Assembly: GCA_014773175.1 (NCBI GenBank)
Contig: VXCM01001293.1
Location: 1 to 64,000 of the forward strand
DNA: 64,000 bases
Direction of reading: 5' to 3'
Source of the DNA: Lucifuga dentata
Lineage: Eukaryota > Chordata > Actinopteri > Ophidiiformes > Bythitidae
This document shows, piece after piece, positions 14,801-27,210 of the stretch; position 1 is the first letter of the stretch; the number at the start of each line of letters is the position of its first letter. The translations under genes and the position numbers were made by a program. The notes beneath the pieces were generated by a model. It was not told the origin of the DNA. It made no database searches and worked only from the letters and a program-made list of their open reading frames with translations.

Positions 14801-17800
14801 TACCTGCAATATCTCCACCTCCCTAATGTAATGCTGAGCTCGACCCCATCCTCCCATCAACTCTTTCTTTGCACAGATGGTGAGAGAAGTTACACACCCA
14901 CCACTCAATAAAACACACCACTGAATTCTGTCAAGGTGAAGTATGCACTCAGAACGAAGATCAGAGTTCATCAATGGGAACTAATTCATGATAAAGACAA
15001 TCAGCAGCTCAGGTCATTACCTCTTTATGAGTGTATATTTTTTATATTTCTATTTGTGCCCTATCAACTGCCTCATCAACTGCCAATCCAGTGATCAAAC
15101 TGGATTCTTAAAGTGCCCTGTAAGATTAGGTAGATGTGCAAGTGTACCAGATAAAAACGAGCTAAATCTCTCTTACCAGGTAGTCGTCTGGTTTGATCCC
15201 AAACAGGTCCCTGAAGTAGCGGAATGCCAGCGGGGCGTAGGTCTTGAAGCGGAAGTCCGGGTAATGGTGTGCTGGTGTCAAGTTGCTCCCCTCACTGGTG
15301 TTTGTGTCAAGACAAAAGCAAAAACAGAGTTGTACATTCAACACACAATTCCAAAATCAACCCAAAAGAGGGAGTGCAGAAGAAAATTCATCACCCAGTT
15401 TCCTGAACAGCCTAATTCTAGTCTGGAACTGGCTTTCATAGACATGCTTTTTTTTGGATTTAGCGTATTTTTAAATAAACTGAACTGATTTCCTGGATTT
15501 ACTCCAGGACTAAATAAATGTTTAAAATGAACCTCCAAAGTTTTACCTCAGATTAATACATGCATCAATATTTCTTTCCAAATGCATCATTTTAAGGTTT
15601 TTGGCACTGAAATTGCACCAGTTTTCCAAATCGTTGGCTTTTTGTGATCCATTTCAGCTTTTTTGAAAATGCTCAGACACAAATTAACAACAAGCCCTAA
15701 CATAGGTCATTGAATTTAATGTTGTTTAACTCAGTCCAGGACTCTTTAGTCAAGAAATCACAAATCAAATCTAGGATGTTTTTCAGAAAGCCACATTTTA
15801 AACTAGGATTAAGTATTCTAGATTAAATCCTGCTCCTGGTTTCATTTATAACCTGTCCAGGAAACCGGCACTACATTTGTTTTAAAGGCTTAATGTTTGC
15901 AGTAATCATTGCGGTTTGGCCAAACAACGTGGTTTTAATGTCGGTTTTAAAGCCTTGTGCTGCTGGAAATTGTTGTCTTGTTCTTTTCTTTTCTCTCTGT
16001 TTTTTATGTTTGTAACATATAAAATATATCCATGTCATGGACACAGAAGTTCTCCAAGCCAGGATCTAATACAGGCTTTAACAGAGTGGAAACTGAACCC
16101 TAACACCGAACCTTTGTGTGTGGGTATCCAGGACAGTGACTCCTGGTACAGTAAGTGTATCAGTGCACACTCGTAACATGGCCCTACCCTGCATGAAGAG
16201 GCATTTATGGGAATCAAGATTAACCAGCATTGTAGTGACAAACTGGCCTGTATAGAGTTCTTCGCCTGGAGACAGACGATGGCTCTGATTACTAGACCTA
16301 AACAAAACCAAAACACTGCTGAAACATATGAGCCTGCAGTCTAAAAGCAGAGAGAGGAGAACAAAAAAGGAAAAAAAGAAAAAAAAGAAAAAAAAAGAAA
16401 AAGAAAAACAAAATAAGCCACTTTTTTTTTTTTTTTNTTTTTTTTTTTTTTGGCTTGACTGTCTCGTGATACCTGACTTTCTGAGGCCGGCATGGCTTTG
16501 ACAAAGACTGACCCTGTTTTGTAACCCAGCTAACCTGTGTCCCAGTACACATTATAAATAACATCACATTGATTAAAATCAAGCTTACTCATCCTAAATC
16601 TTCAAGAAGTGGGTTAATGAAGGTTTTTGTTTTCCAGGGCACCTGATAATCTAGTTTATATGGAGAGGCTTTGATTGTTTTCTGGGGAAGGAGGCCATTG
16701 TGTTGTTGTTTCGTGCTTATGTTATATTCAGTAATATGATCCTGGCAACAGTCTGACGCTGCCGTGCAACACTATACCTGTGATTACTGCACAATGAAAT
16801 CGGACTGCTCTGTTTAGTGTAACAGCAGGAACAATTATGTCAAGTTGTGCAAAGCTACTGACAAATTTCAGTCCATGATGATAAGGTAAGTTTTGCATAG
16901 GAGCCATTTGGTGACAAAGAGCTCCTGGAAATATTTCATTCAGTCAAATCAGAGAGGCGTCTGTGTATGTGTCTGAGGATGTGTGCTTGTTGTGTTCAGT
17001 GTGGGCGTGGGAGCTCTGTGACATCTCGAGCCATTCAAAACTGAGACTGACAGGACAAACGTGGGGGGAAACTCTCCAGAGAGGAACATCAACACGAGGA
17101 AGGAGAAGAGTGGCGAGGGAGGCAATAAAAGCATCTGAGAGCTCTCCATCACATGTCGCACTCTCAGGATGAAAACAAAGGGTTGGAGGTGGGGNGTGAT
17201 TGCAGAACATGACAGAAAATGTGAATAAACCAGAGAATAGAGAGGGGGAAAACTTTTCTTTCCCCGCTGATCATGTTTTGTGTGATTTTCTTGTTCCTAG
17301 TTGTGTAGCCTCTATTTCTTTCCCCTGTGAAAAGCAGGAGAAAACTACAGCTATTTTTACATCCCCATTATGTGGAAAGGCTTGACATCAGCTGCAGAGT
17401 GAGGAGGATTATATATAACAACCTCCAAAATTATATCTTCTATTTCACTGTCTCAACTGGCTGAGCAGGTTTTTAAACCTCCTCAATGCACAGCCAAGCT
17501 AAGAGCGATATTTATCTGTTACTAAGGATCACAACAATAAAACGTCAGTGTGCGTGCTCAGATTAGGTTTGCATAAGCCATCTTAAATTTGCATATCCTG
17601 ATGCTCAAAGCTAAACAACAGAAAACATTTCCTAGACTTTCTAATTCTCTTCCTGAAGCTTCAGAGTTAGAGACAGACAGGAATATTAGTCATGGATTAG
17701 GCCAGACAGGAAAACATCTTTGTTTTTGTTTGAATTACAATAGAAAAGTGTTTTTCAAGATATGCCAAACATCTTCTAAACAGATGATATTTAATATAAT

Positions 17801-20328
17801 CAATCCATTCATGAAACAACAATCAATTGATGACATCATTTAACACTGATTGTATTATCCATACATATGAATACAGTATGTGTTCTGTATTGATGCTGTA
17901 GTTTAATGGAAGTATGAATACACGAGTCATACTTGTAAAGAATTCCTAGGTCCACTTTGGTTATATAAAATCTTTAAAGAACTATATCGTGATTTACCAG
18001 TATGGTCCTTCAAGCTAAAGATGGCTGAGGCGATGGAGCAGCCACAGACTGACAGGGGTTTTGCATCATGGCAGCGACCCACAGTAAGTTGATTTTAGAA
18101 GCAGGATAATCCACAACAATTGTTTCATCTGTGCATCACAACTTCGACCAGCTAATTCAATTTGCTTATAAAGGACAAGGGGACAATTTCTTTGAATCAG
18201 ATATTACAGTTAATGACCAATGCCAGGCAGTTTCATTTGAAACTGAACATTACTGGCTGTTTTTCCTTATAAAACAACAGAATGTAAGCAGCAGAGGCAA
18301 CCCTTCATCTACATTTACTTTCTATTCATTTGCATTGCAAAGAAGCCTGGTACCGCCTACACATTATGTGTCTATGAAGCAGATTCACTGCCTCTTCAGA
18401 CCAAAAACCTTGGCTTTATGTTAAAGGCTGCCTAATATTTCAGTTTCCAAACTATCACTACAAAAATGACTCATCTAAATATTTCAGAAAAGATTTCAGT
18501 ATTATGCTGAAAACATGTGTCTTTGGAAATTAAAGTGAGTGTTTACACACTTCAGATCACTGACCTGGGCAGGAAAACACTCTCCACCACATAAAAGTCT
18601 TGCATGAGGACATCTCTGTCAGGCTTGGAGGTGAGGTTGCCCACTGTGTAGCCAATACCCAGCTGAATGGCTCCCTTCAGGGCTGATGACGTGGTCTACA
18701 TGGGTGTACAGAGGAGAAAAGAAAATGCTGTCATGTCAAGTTTTCAGTATTATCACTATTACATACACCATTTAATGTAAATATGAAGAATTGAAAAATA
18801 AAATAGGTGGGCTTGATAATGTTATTGTTAGCTCTTGTTCAATTTACAGTCCTAATTTGCACACTTGCATTACATTTAAGAAGTTATTAATCTGTTATTT
18901 ATCTATTGTTTGTTGTGTGTCAATATAAACAAAGTGAGCAATAATCAGAGAAAATAAATACATAACTGAAAAATCCAGATGGAAAATGGATAATAAAAAT
19001 AACATGAGCAGTTTAACTGTTTATTGTAACTTTATTAATTCTGAGGAACTCTGAGACATAACTAGCAGGTTGTTCCATTAGCAGAAGAACATTCTGAGCA
19101 GTTCTTGCTGCTAGATGATCTAAACTACAGTGAGCAGTAATTTCTCAGAGCAGGAAACGCACAACTTCTGGTACAAAAAAATTTGGTTCAACCTTTAGAA
19201 AAACTGTATATGAAAATTATGAGCCTTAAAAGGGAAATATTATACATATTTTCATTTCATTTAGGGGCCTTTGCAATGCTTTAATGTGCAAAAAACACAC
19301 TGATCCATTTCTACTCTCCTTTGCTGCTGCAGCACTGCTGTGCACACTCAGTGAAAACAGGTAGTTATAGGCACTGTCTCTTTAAGGCCCATTCCTGAAG
19401 AGCTCTGTTCTGTTTGGCCAACTGCATCAGGCCTGAGCTGGCAACACCAGCTCTGTGGACCATGGACTGTGAAACTCAGGTACCGGTCAAATAGCTGCTT
19501 GTAATTTGCGGGTGTGTCTAACCAGATGAACAGGCAGGTAAATTCAAATGTGTTACATGTTGTTGTAAACATGTTAGAGAAGTAAAGGACCAATCACAAA
19601 TGAAGCTCTCAGGACAGTTCTGCATTTTGACAACAGTAAACACATACTCCCTAGCATATTATATTAAAAAAATAGAGTAATATGTCCCTTAAACAATGAC
19701 ATTAATGACATCAAAATCATGGCAACAGAGCATATGTACAGTAGATTCATATAAAAACCATGAGATCTGTGTAGAATATATTTGTAACGTAAAACACATT
19801 AAATACAAACTTCTATGATATTTTACCAGCTGGGACACAAACGTAAGCCCTCTTGTTGTATGTGAAGCCACTACAAAAAGGCCATTCACTATTACCTGGA
19901 CTAAATCATTACAGTGGTAGTCACTGAAAAAACTTGCAATAGTGACATCTGTATTTAAAAAAACAACGACCTCTCGAGTTGCAAAAAAAAAAAAAAAAAA
20001 AAGTCCATAACACAAGTATGACCAGCACTTGACTGATCTCTGGCAGCGAGCCTTGGTAAGGGTCAGAACATTATGTGCTGTAGAGGGACATTTAGAAGGA
20101 CTCATGTGACTCACAACCTCAGAAGTAAAAGACCTTTTGGACTCATTGGCTCGAAACGGGAGCAGTCCAAAAGAAATGTTATGAAAGCAGCTTCACAGTC
20201 ATCATAAGAGCCAAATAACACTGTGACAGAGCACAGAGAGCCGCTTGTATGAAAAGTAAATGTACCTTCTTATAGGTTTTCTCTCTGCCCATGCTCCATG
20301 GTCCTCCCATCTCTGCTGTAGTGGACAT
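218..20328 (-). CDS. pip5k1b: Phosphatidylinositol-4-phosphate 5-kinase type I beta, 3' end outside window
   Basis: Lipid kinase that phosphorylates PI4P at the 5-position to make PI(4,5)P2 at the plasma membrane. Ten coding exons (minus strand, 5' to 3'): 20328-20266, 18695-18565, 15294-15177, 12964-12812, 12644-12345, 3859-3657, 2424-2341, 1660-1612, 1483-1334 (carries a 65-base assembly duplication) and 379-218. With the duplication removed the phases join cleanly into about 449 codons; human PIP5K1B has about 540, so the C-terminal part is off the window. Seen in the protein: start [23 protein letters not shown], a nucleotide loop [13 protein letters not shown] followed by the IIKTVQ lysine, a catalytic IMDYSLLLG near residue 260, IID near residue 344, and a type I activation loop [14 protein letters not shown]. 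The forms [15 protein letters not shown] and a post-kinase SPSK-NSI-ALK region fit the beta isoform better than alpha or gamma. The ATG is the first codon of its exon, directly after an AG acceptor. Confidence 0.93.
380..1333. other. pip5k1b intron, nothing further seen
   Basis: AT-rich intron between the exons at 1334-1483 and 218-379. I see no repeat, RNA gene or coding exon in it. Confidence 0.5.
1334..1483 (-). CDS. pip5k1b: pip5k1b activation-loop exon broken by an assembly duplication
   Basis: The true exon should be 85 bp, encoding [20 protein letters not shown] then TRVFRKTQ and one extra base. Here 64 bases (1356-1419) are repeated exactly at 1421-1484 with a single N at 1420 between them. 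The duplication plus N adds 65 bases and breaks the reading frame. Removing one copy restores the phase with the exons on both sides (1612 donor and 379 acceptor). This is an unmerged contig overlap and not evidence of a pseudogene. Confidence 0.9.
1661..2340. other. pip5k1b intron with short simple repeats
   Basis: Intron holding a short CA tract near 1849-1860 and a poly-T run near 1898-1918. Nothing else is recognised. Confidence 0.5.
2690..3260 (+). mobile_element. Degenerate L1-like LINE fragment (ORF2 C-terminus and 3' region)
   Basis: The plus strand carries a decayed open stretch resembling the C-terminal tail of fish L1 ORF2. It has a 'MVWSCP' segment (from atggtctggtcatgtcc-type sequence near 2770) and downstream '[11 protein letters not shown]' and '[12 protein letters not shown]'. 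A TG-rich tail follows. Frameshifts and stops show it is inactive. It sits in a pip5k1b intron in the antisense orientation. Family assignment is by pattern only. Confidence 0.5.
5264..5300. repeat. (GT)n microsatellite
   Basis: Uninterrupted GT dinucleotides followed by a GGTG/GGTA variant tail, inside a pip5k1b intron. Confidence 0.95.
6850..7413. mobile_element. Non-autonomous inverted-repeat element (TTAAAGGACC family), copy 1
   Basis: Begins TTAAAGGACCATTCC and ends GGTATGGTCCTTTAA, which are inverted repeats. Internal blocks match the copies at 37006 and 42089: a 'cccaaagcata' block, 'ccattggtttcag', 'atcaacttg', 'ggattacc'-type and 'gtctcc' motifs. About 564 bp, including a poly-A/N gap (N at 6978) and an ATGG tetranucleotide expansion at 7037-7064. 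No transposase is encoded. Confidence 0.75.
9381..9551. mobile_element. Short fold-back MITE
   Basis: The two ends are inverted repeats: CACTACTGTTCAAAAATTTG on the left, and the complement of CACCAGTATTCAAAAGTTTG on the right. The centre also folds back around an AT-rich core. This resembles an abundant fish Tc1/mariner-type MITE ('ACTACnGTTCAAAAGTTTGG'), known from general experience. Non-coding. Confidence 0.7.
10095..10172. repeat. (AGAAG AGAGA)-type purine satellite
   Basis: About 78 bases of nearly pure purine GAAGA/GAGAA repeats on the plus strand, within a pip5k1b intron. The opposite-strand open frame ([10 protein letters not shown] repeats) is an artefact. Confidence 0.9.
10525..10685. 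repeat. Paired CA and GT microsatellites
   Basis: A CA tract at about 10525-10574 and a GT tract at about 10660-10685 lie 85 bases apart and are complementary, so they could pair as a long imperfect hairpin. Confidence 0.85.
11826..11898. repeat. (TCTG)n tetranucleotide microsatellite
   Basis: About 18 TCTG units with two TCTCTG variants near the right end, in a pip5k1b intron. Confidence 0.93.
11930..12240. repeat. Diverged interspersed repeat
   Basis: The block 'gcagatcaagatccagaaattttt' through 'ctatcaacag...gatctggatattggtgtgga' shares phrases with 29140-29740 ('cagatccagaaattattt', 'agattatcaatagg', 'gatctggat'). Both look like old copies of one dispersed element. Family unknown; recognised only from internal similarity. 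Confidence 0.4.
12965..15176. other. pip5k1b intron
   Basis: Contains a GT tract near 13572-13600, a dispersed repeat at about 13830-14165 (partner at 63100-63320) and a 21-bp tandem duplication at 14012-14052. No coding exon is seen. Confidence 0.55.
13830..14165. repeat. Dispersed repeat, partner copy near 63.1-63.3 kb
   Basis: Shares an ordered set of phrases with 63115-63320: 'attcat(a/g)aaacacagc', 'cagattta(a/g)catgt', 'atgcagcca(c/t)gttcc', 'gaggcgttacta', 'tccttat', 'acatg', 'gttcagtctg' and 'atgaaatc'. The copies are diverged but collinear. Confidence 0.55.
15295..18564. other. pip5k1b intron
   Basis: Contains an A-rich then T-rich stretch at 16363-16452 with an N at 16437, which gives an A/T inverted structure. 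It also has a G-rich N gap at 17195. No coding exon or RNA gene is recognised in the rest. Confidence 0.55.
19227..19694. mobile_element. Putative MITE with AAAGGGA(A/C)ATATTA ends
   Basis: The left end TTAAAAGGGAAATATTA and the complement of the right end, TTTAAGGGACATATTAC, form imperfect terminal inverted repeats about 468 bp apart. The interior is non-coding. Lies in the pip5k1b intron 18696-20265, which also has a poly-A run near 19983-20002. Confidence 0.55.
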
Positions 20329-21102
20329 CTGTAATGGCAATATGATAAAGTCAAAAGATTTTTGAATATTAACAAAAACACAATCTGTAAGTCATCTGCA
20401 CATCCAAATATTAAGACCAATTCTCTAATAAAGTTCAAACATTTGCCTATTTTGTTCTCATATATTCCTATTTAATACAAATGGATTCATAGTAAGTTCT
20501 AAAAAAAACACTTCATTTGAATGTAGCTATGAAAAAAAACAATCACAGAGTTTGCACTGAAACTGCTGCTTGATTTAATTAAGCAGAAACTCTACATTAG
20601 CTTCTTTAAGATTTGTGGTCTTATTGCATTTTCTTTGCTAATGTCACTTCTGAAGTAGATAAGAGCAACATATGGCCACAGATTATATGACTTGCAACTA
20701 ATATTGCAATGCTGTACTATACTCTATATAACAAACTTAAACTTGCCTTGCTTAATGAAAAGCTGTTCCTGACAAACACAGATCAGGGCCACATCTCCTG
20801 GTCGTCACAGAACATCAGGAGGTGTGGATCTGATGGGGAACCCTCTAGAAGAAATCAAGCATAAAACAGTTAAAGTCACATTCAGCAGTAAATGAAGCTG
20901 CTCCAAAGCTTCGTTATGACCACTTGAAGATGTAGGAGACCAAAGACTCCTTAATTAACTATAATACGCTTGTGTGTTTTGAGTCTGAGGCCATTTAATG
21001 CCCTCTGTTAATCTGTGTCGGATAGAAAAGGCAATCTAATCCATTTGTAAACCCTCACAGATGAACTGGCCTGCAAGAAGAGATCTGACAGTCGCTCAGG
21101 AC

Positions 21103-21135
<33 letters not shown>

Positions 21136-22199
21136 CCATCTTTTTATTAGTCTAGTTTTTGGAAAGAACCAATCCCTTCCTGTCACTCCAGCGATTCACG
21201 TAAAAAGCAAACTGCCTCTTCATCATTTCTCTGTTCTCTCTTTCCAGAAGTTCTGCATAGTAGGCCTTGTGTGTGTGTGTGTGTGTGTGTTGGTTAAATA
21301 ACACCTCATAAAGCACACTGGAGAAGTGTGTGTGAACGAGGTGTAATGGGCCCGCAGCCTCTGGGCTGGAAGTGACCTGCTGCTGGTCAGCTCACAGCAC
21401 AACCAAGTCCTTGTTGAGCCGCAAAAACACTCGTCTGTCTCACTTCCTCTTCTGCTCTCCATTATTCGCACTGCACCACTCCCTTTCTTCCTCCTCCTTC
21501 ACCTCCTCCTCACTTTCTGGCGTACCCTCCCCCCGTATCTCTCCTCCACACTCAGAGAAAATAAGAGTGACATAGCTCAATGAAGCTGACATAAGTGAAT
21601 GTGTGTCTTTTCAGCAAAAGGAAAAAGGGATGGAGAGGAAGAATACAGGGATGGAGAGGAAGAATAAAGGTAGAGGCATAAGCAGAGTCTGCAGTCACCC
21701 CGCTACCTGCATATAAATGCACCTGCAAGTCTCAGAGCCTCCAGGATTACACAATATCTTTCTGCTTCATCAGCATTTGAGGCTCTACATCCTCCGTCTG
21801 GAGCCAATCAGCAGCTGTGCACTCAGGTTCCTCCATGATCAAGATCACACAACCATCAAATCAGACTCTACTGTACAGAATATAAATCATCACAAATAAA
21901 AAAATCATCAACTGATGGCACGTGAAGAGATAACGAGCTAAATTTAGAGTAATGGCGTCAGCGTCCTACAACAAATGTTCCTACGCATATCTGTGAGCAC
22001 GCATGTATGTTGGAGCTGTGTGTAAAAATAGCCTTTACAGGCACACACACACATGTGCACAGTCAGATAAGAATGCAGCAGACACTTAGCTCTTATCTCC
22101 AGACTGGGTCTTTATCTGTGCACCAGCACTTCATTGCTATAAATACAAAGACAACATCAGCATATATACCTTTTACTGGAAGCACATCTCCCTACATAC

Positions 22200-22520
22200 A
22201 AGGGTTGATTGGTAAATTCTGAGCCTAGTATTGAAAGTCAGAGTGTTAGCAGTTATTTACAGTAGTTTCCATAATCTCCCTCTAACTCAACTTTTACCTA
22301 CGATCAGATAAGTCTTCCACAGTAGATATGACATGATCTGAGGTAAAACAGCTTTCAGCTAAAGCTTATCCGTGTTTGGGAAGAGGTGAAAGTCTGATGG
22401 GAGCAAGTCTACCATTTGTATAACTAACAGACACCTGTGCAAAAACACCTGAAGAATTATATCATTTCCACAAAGATATTACAGCCCTTGCTTACGTTCT
22501 TACATATCAGACTAGTAGCA
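22200..22520. mobile_element. Fragment of GGTTGATTG inverted-repeat element family
   Basis: Starts GGGTTGATTGGTAAATTCTG, matching the end of the element at 30776-31220. It shares the internal blocks 'gaagaggtgaaagtctgat' and 'tacagcccttgctta', the latter in opposite orientation in that copy. The far inverted repeat is not intact. Confidence 0.55.
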
Positions 22521-23898
22521 TGGGTAGAATTCAAAATAGAAACTGTAGTTATTTGTCTTTATTTGTGTTTCCTCCTCGCCTTCAGGGAATATTCCATCGT
22601 TTTTAATTCCCTCTAAGGAATCTTACAGTGTGTTGACTCATCCTGAATGAAAAGACTACATTTACTGCAAGACTCTGCAGCGAGGCACCAGAATTTTCAG
22701 CACAATACAAACCCCCCTTATCAATGATCTGCGTGATCAGAATCTGAATATGTCTCCTCACAACTCGACAACGAAGCATCGATCTGAGTGGAATGACACT
22801 CTTGCATCAGAGCTCACTGATGAGCTACATTCGACTGTCAGCTCAGCCAGCACATACAATATATGAGGTTCTTTTTTAAGAAAGTCTGGTGCATAATCAG
22901 CAGCTCATTTGGATTTTATCTCCTGTTTTTTCTTCACTTTCTATTCGTGGAAGTTGTCAATGAGTTGTTGTTTACTGTAAACTACAGAGAATTGTGTCTC
23001 CATGCAGGAAACTTTGGGTTTAAATCAGAGTGAAAATTGATTTAAACAGTTTCTGTGGGAAAAAATCTAGGTATTTTTTCTGTAAAAATCAGTAATAACC
23101 AAAATCAATGAGCTTTAACAGTATGTCACTACTAATCTACTAAATACTGTTTCAAGTTAGACTTTAACGTTCAAGGAGAAAACACAGGAGGAATAACTTT
23201 GACTGTAATGTAAAATGTGGATTTTAATGTAAAATCCACATTTTTCTGCAGATAAGACACATGATTCACTTGCTGTCCTTTAGCTCGATTCAATGCAATT
23301 TTGCACTGAACAAGATTATCAGTAAAGTGATTTTTGATGTCCACCTCCATGTTCTGAGCCTGAGGAATGTCAGTAAACCTGGAGGTCCATTTAACTCCCT
23401 GTCCATTTTCCTCCTCACACATATTGTCAGTGTTAAAGAGTCCTCCCTCTCTCTCCTGATCCCACAACCCAGCCAGTCCAACAACAGACCATTTCTAGAA
23501 CAATCCGTGAGAGGCCCACACCTGCACCACTGTCTATCCCCTCTCAACAAAGACAGGCAGACAGACGGATGGATATGGACAGATCATCCCACTGACATAA
23601 CCAGAAAAACACAAAAGCGTGATGTTACATGAAAAAATGAAATCAGTAAATTATGTCCAGAAAGGCACCGTTCACTTAGTTCAGAAATACATTACTTGAT
23701 ACTAAAAATTCAAAAAGTGTCTTGTGAAATTAGTGACTCTGGCAGGTAATGGATGTTTTGTGGTTTGGATGAGGTTCAACTGTAAAAGGATATAATGGAT
23801 CAATCGGAAAACACAACACTTTAAAGACTCAGTTTTGACGTGGATCTGAATGACAACCACGTGGAACTGACCTAACAATGACGCAGAGATAAATAATA

Positions 23899-23908
23899 CC
23901 ACTTATTA

Positions 23909-23954
<46 letters not shown>

Positions 23955-23965
23955 NCCACTTATTA

Positions 23966-24011
<46 letters not shown>
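23899..24011. repeat. (GT)n(GA)n microsatellite duplicated across an N gap
   Basis: The block 'ccacttattag' + (GT)n + (GA)n occurs at 23899-23954 and again at 23956-24011, separated by a single N at 23955. The duplication is most likely an unmerged contig overlap. Confidence 0.9.
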
Positions 24012-24465
24012 CAGAAGGTATGTTTGTTTCTATGCCTTTAAGAAAGTCATGAAAGGTGACATGAGGACTGTGTACGTCAGCAGTCAAATCTCGCTGTACA
24101 GTAAACATCACATAAAATACACACCAATGGAGAATTTTGATCAAATAAGGAATGCATTAACAAGCCACAAGAATCTCCATTTCACACAGTTGTCAAGCTT
24201 GAATTTCACACATACACACACAAACACACACAAAGTAGCTGTCCACTTAAAAGGTAAAAACAGAAAACAGAAGTTTCTTGCCAAACCTACCGCAGTTTGG
24301 TACAATTTCGCACACGGCTGCTCACATATTTCCTCCCTGATCTCTCTGTCAGCCTCTCCATTTCTTTTCCTCGTCTTCTCCTCCTGCTCCTCCTCACCTC
24401 CTCCAAAACTCTACCACCCTTCAAACAAACACACTTGTGTGCAGATCAAACACTGGCTCTCTTAC

Positions 24466-24515
24466 CATTTCTCCTCCGTGGCTTCCGTGATATTGCCAAG
24501 GGTGCCAGACGGCCT
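24466..24515 (-). other. pip5k1b: Possible non-coding 5' exon of pip5k1b
   Basis: On the minus strand a 50-base segment is bounded by TTTCACAG and GTAAGAG, both good splice signals. It ends in ATG. If spliced to the exon at 20328, which itself begins ATG, the two give an in-frame ATG-ATG-TCC start. Without transcript data this is only a candidate leader exon. Confidence 0.3.
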
Positions 24516-26106
24516 CTGTGAAAGTCAAACAGCCAAAATGTAGCCAAGCACTCTTGGCAAGGAGATTATGTAGCTGAGAGCAGAACCTGGCTTTGCAGTT
24601 TAACAAAAAACACATCCAGCACACCTGGAGTGTCAAAGAATCTTAGTAGTAATAGTGCTGGTACTGCAGAGGCAGATGGATCACAAGCTTGACATGTTAC
24701 ATAATCTCTATAGGGGATGTGGCTCTTTCAATCCATGACAAAAGTGGAACAACAATTCCCACAGATGACCAAAACCACTTTTAATAAATCATCTGATCGT
24801 GACATCAGAAGTGAGAGGCTTCAAAACCATAAAAAATCGCAGCTAAGAGCTTCCACAGATCCTATTACCATCCACTCTGTAAAGAAGGAGACCTGATTGC
24901 TACATCTGCTAATGGGATTCGGATGTTACATCTACTGAGTGTTCCTTTGACCTGGTCTGTTTTACTCCAGTCTTCTGATACTAGTGGATGACTGCAGCGG
25001 GTTGGAGAGATAATGGAGAATCAATAGTGGGGCAGTAACGCAGGGGTCTGAGGATGGCTGGGCTTTTGTGTCCTTCACAACCTCTGACTGCGAGATGTTA
25101 GATAAGCACAGATATCTGGATTTGGGTTGATACAATCCAGATGATACATGTGAAGTCAGCTTAGCGAGGTCTGTAGGGATCTGCCTTATCAACTTAACCA
25201 CTCTGATCCTTAAGCTCACACACACTCATCCCTAATTTGAAATGCAAAACACTTTGTAAAGATTAATATTGCTGGTTTTATTGTTTTCTTTTATAAAACC
25301 TCACTGAATTGTGGAAAAATAGCCAATGAAAACAGCTAATAAAAGAAAATAAAATGGTAATAAAGTGGTCCCAAAAAGCATAAACAAGGCCGTAAGCGAC
25401 TGTGGGGAAATGGTCATTATCATGCTGACAGCCTTGTGCAAACACTCCACTCACTGGTTACCGTTTGATGTTTGGTGCAACAGCATGATTATATAATTGG
25501 CTTAACTACCCCAACCGTGTAAAATATTTGCTTCTGTCAAATTGTGTAATGCTGCTGGGTAACAAACACAAAATGTCTGGCCTCCCTTACACTAACCAAT
25601 CAGAAATAATCAGTCTTATCATAAAGAAACTGAAATGTAGACTGGCCTCAAAACATTGAGATTTGTCCCCCCCTGGCTGCGGTGGATCTTTTAAGAATGT
25701 CTGTGTGTTTTTCACTGACAAACAGGCAGAGGCGAGAGTTGGGGTTGAGGGTGTAGGATTTGTTCAGTTGAAAAAAACGTTTCCTCATCTCGCTCAAAAT
25801 CAATTAAACTTCCAAAGAAACAAACACGGCGCCTCTAACAGCTCTGCGAGGTCAACAAAACACACGTGAAGGCATGCAGAGTGTAAAATGCCGCCAACTC
25901 ATACATATGCACATTTGCTCACTCCTTCCTACAATAAGTGAAGGTGAAAAACAGCAGGCAGGCGTAATTTTGAATTGTTTTGGTGTGTTTGGTTCCATAT
26001 TTCCCTGTATCCTGTGGAGGTGTGTTTGTTTTCGGAGGGATGAGCTGTGCAGCAGCTATGTATCTGCCTGTGTGTACCAGCCATTATGCAGCACTGCAGA
26101 GCTACA

Positions 26107-26109
<3 letters not shown>

Positions 26110-26158
<49 letters not shown>
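26110..26158. repeat. (GT)n microsatellite
   Basis: About 24 uninterrupted GT units within the long 5' intron of pip5k1b. Open frames over it on both strands are artefacts. Confidence 0.95.
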
Positions 26159-26159
<1 letters not shown>

Positions 26160-27087
26160 CATTAGTGATGTCTTCACAAGTGTGATGAAAACATAAAGAA
26201 TGGGAGCACTTAGCAATACGGACAGCTACTCTAGCCGAGTGTGTAGAGTGTGTGCTGAGTTCATAGCACAACATCACTGTGAATCTAAGCATTGGTTTAG
26301 GTGCTTAATAGGATTGATTTATATGTAACGTGCATGTGTGAGATAAACCGCTGGACCGGGCAGCTGTCTCTAAATGTATATTTCAATTTATGCAGAGACT
26401 TTATGTGACCTTTAGACAAAGGGAAACACAGATAGAGTGAGAGAGTAGGAGAGAGGGAAAGAAAGGGTGCAGCTCTAAGTCATTTCACTTACGTAATAAC
26501 TACCACTACAGATTGCTATGACCTTTAAGATGTGACATGAACAAAAGATGAGCAAGAGAGAGAGGGAGGGAAGGAAAGGTACAAAGGAGGAAGACAGCAG
26601 GAGAGAGAAATAAAAGGTGTCATCATTTTATTTATTCCGTTATTCCCCTCATGATTTGTGCAACAACAGCCATCCCTTCTCAAGTTTCATTTCACAGCAA
26701 AGCCATTTTGTCTATCAAGAGGGAACAATGTCTGCTCTTTAATAAAGCATACAATGAGCCCATGGTAATAATGTGCAAATCTGATTAGCAGATACAGAAA
26801 AACAGAATGAATGTATTTTGTTCTGTATGAGAACACAAGAAACCCAGGCAGAGCTGTATTTGGAATTCAGCGAGCGTCTCTCTCTCTCCAGTCCTACTTG
26901 CATGAGAAGCAGTGTGGAGGAGGTCACCCTCTGTGTCCACAGAGCCACATGATGCAACTGAGGGGTTGTGGGGGNGGGGGGAGACAGAGATGACTGTATG
27001 GAGAGAAAACAGAGGCAATGTTCTAAATGCAGAAGGGATGGCTCTGAGACAAGGAAGACTTTGGCTTATTATATTTAACAATTAGTG

Positions 27088-27110
27088 AATGAGTGAGTGA
27101 GTGAGTGAGT

Positions 27111-27147
<37 letters not shown>

Positions 27148-27173
27148 GCCCANGAGTGAGTGAGTGAGTGAGT

Positions 27174-27208
<35 letters not shown>
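27088..27208. repeat. (GTGA)n(GA)n microsatellite duplicated across an N gap
   Basis: GAGT units followed by GA units and 'cttgccca' occur on both sides of the N at 27153. This is another apparent unmerged contig overlap. Confidence 0.88.
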
Positions 27209-27210
<2 letters not shown>

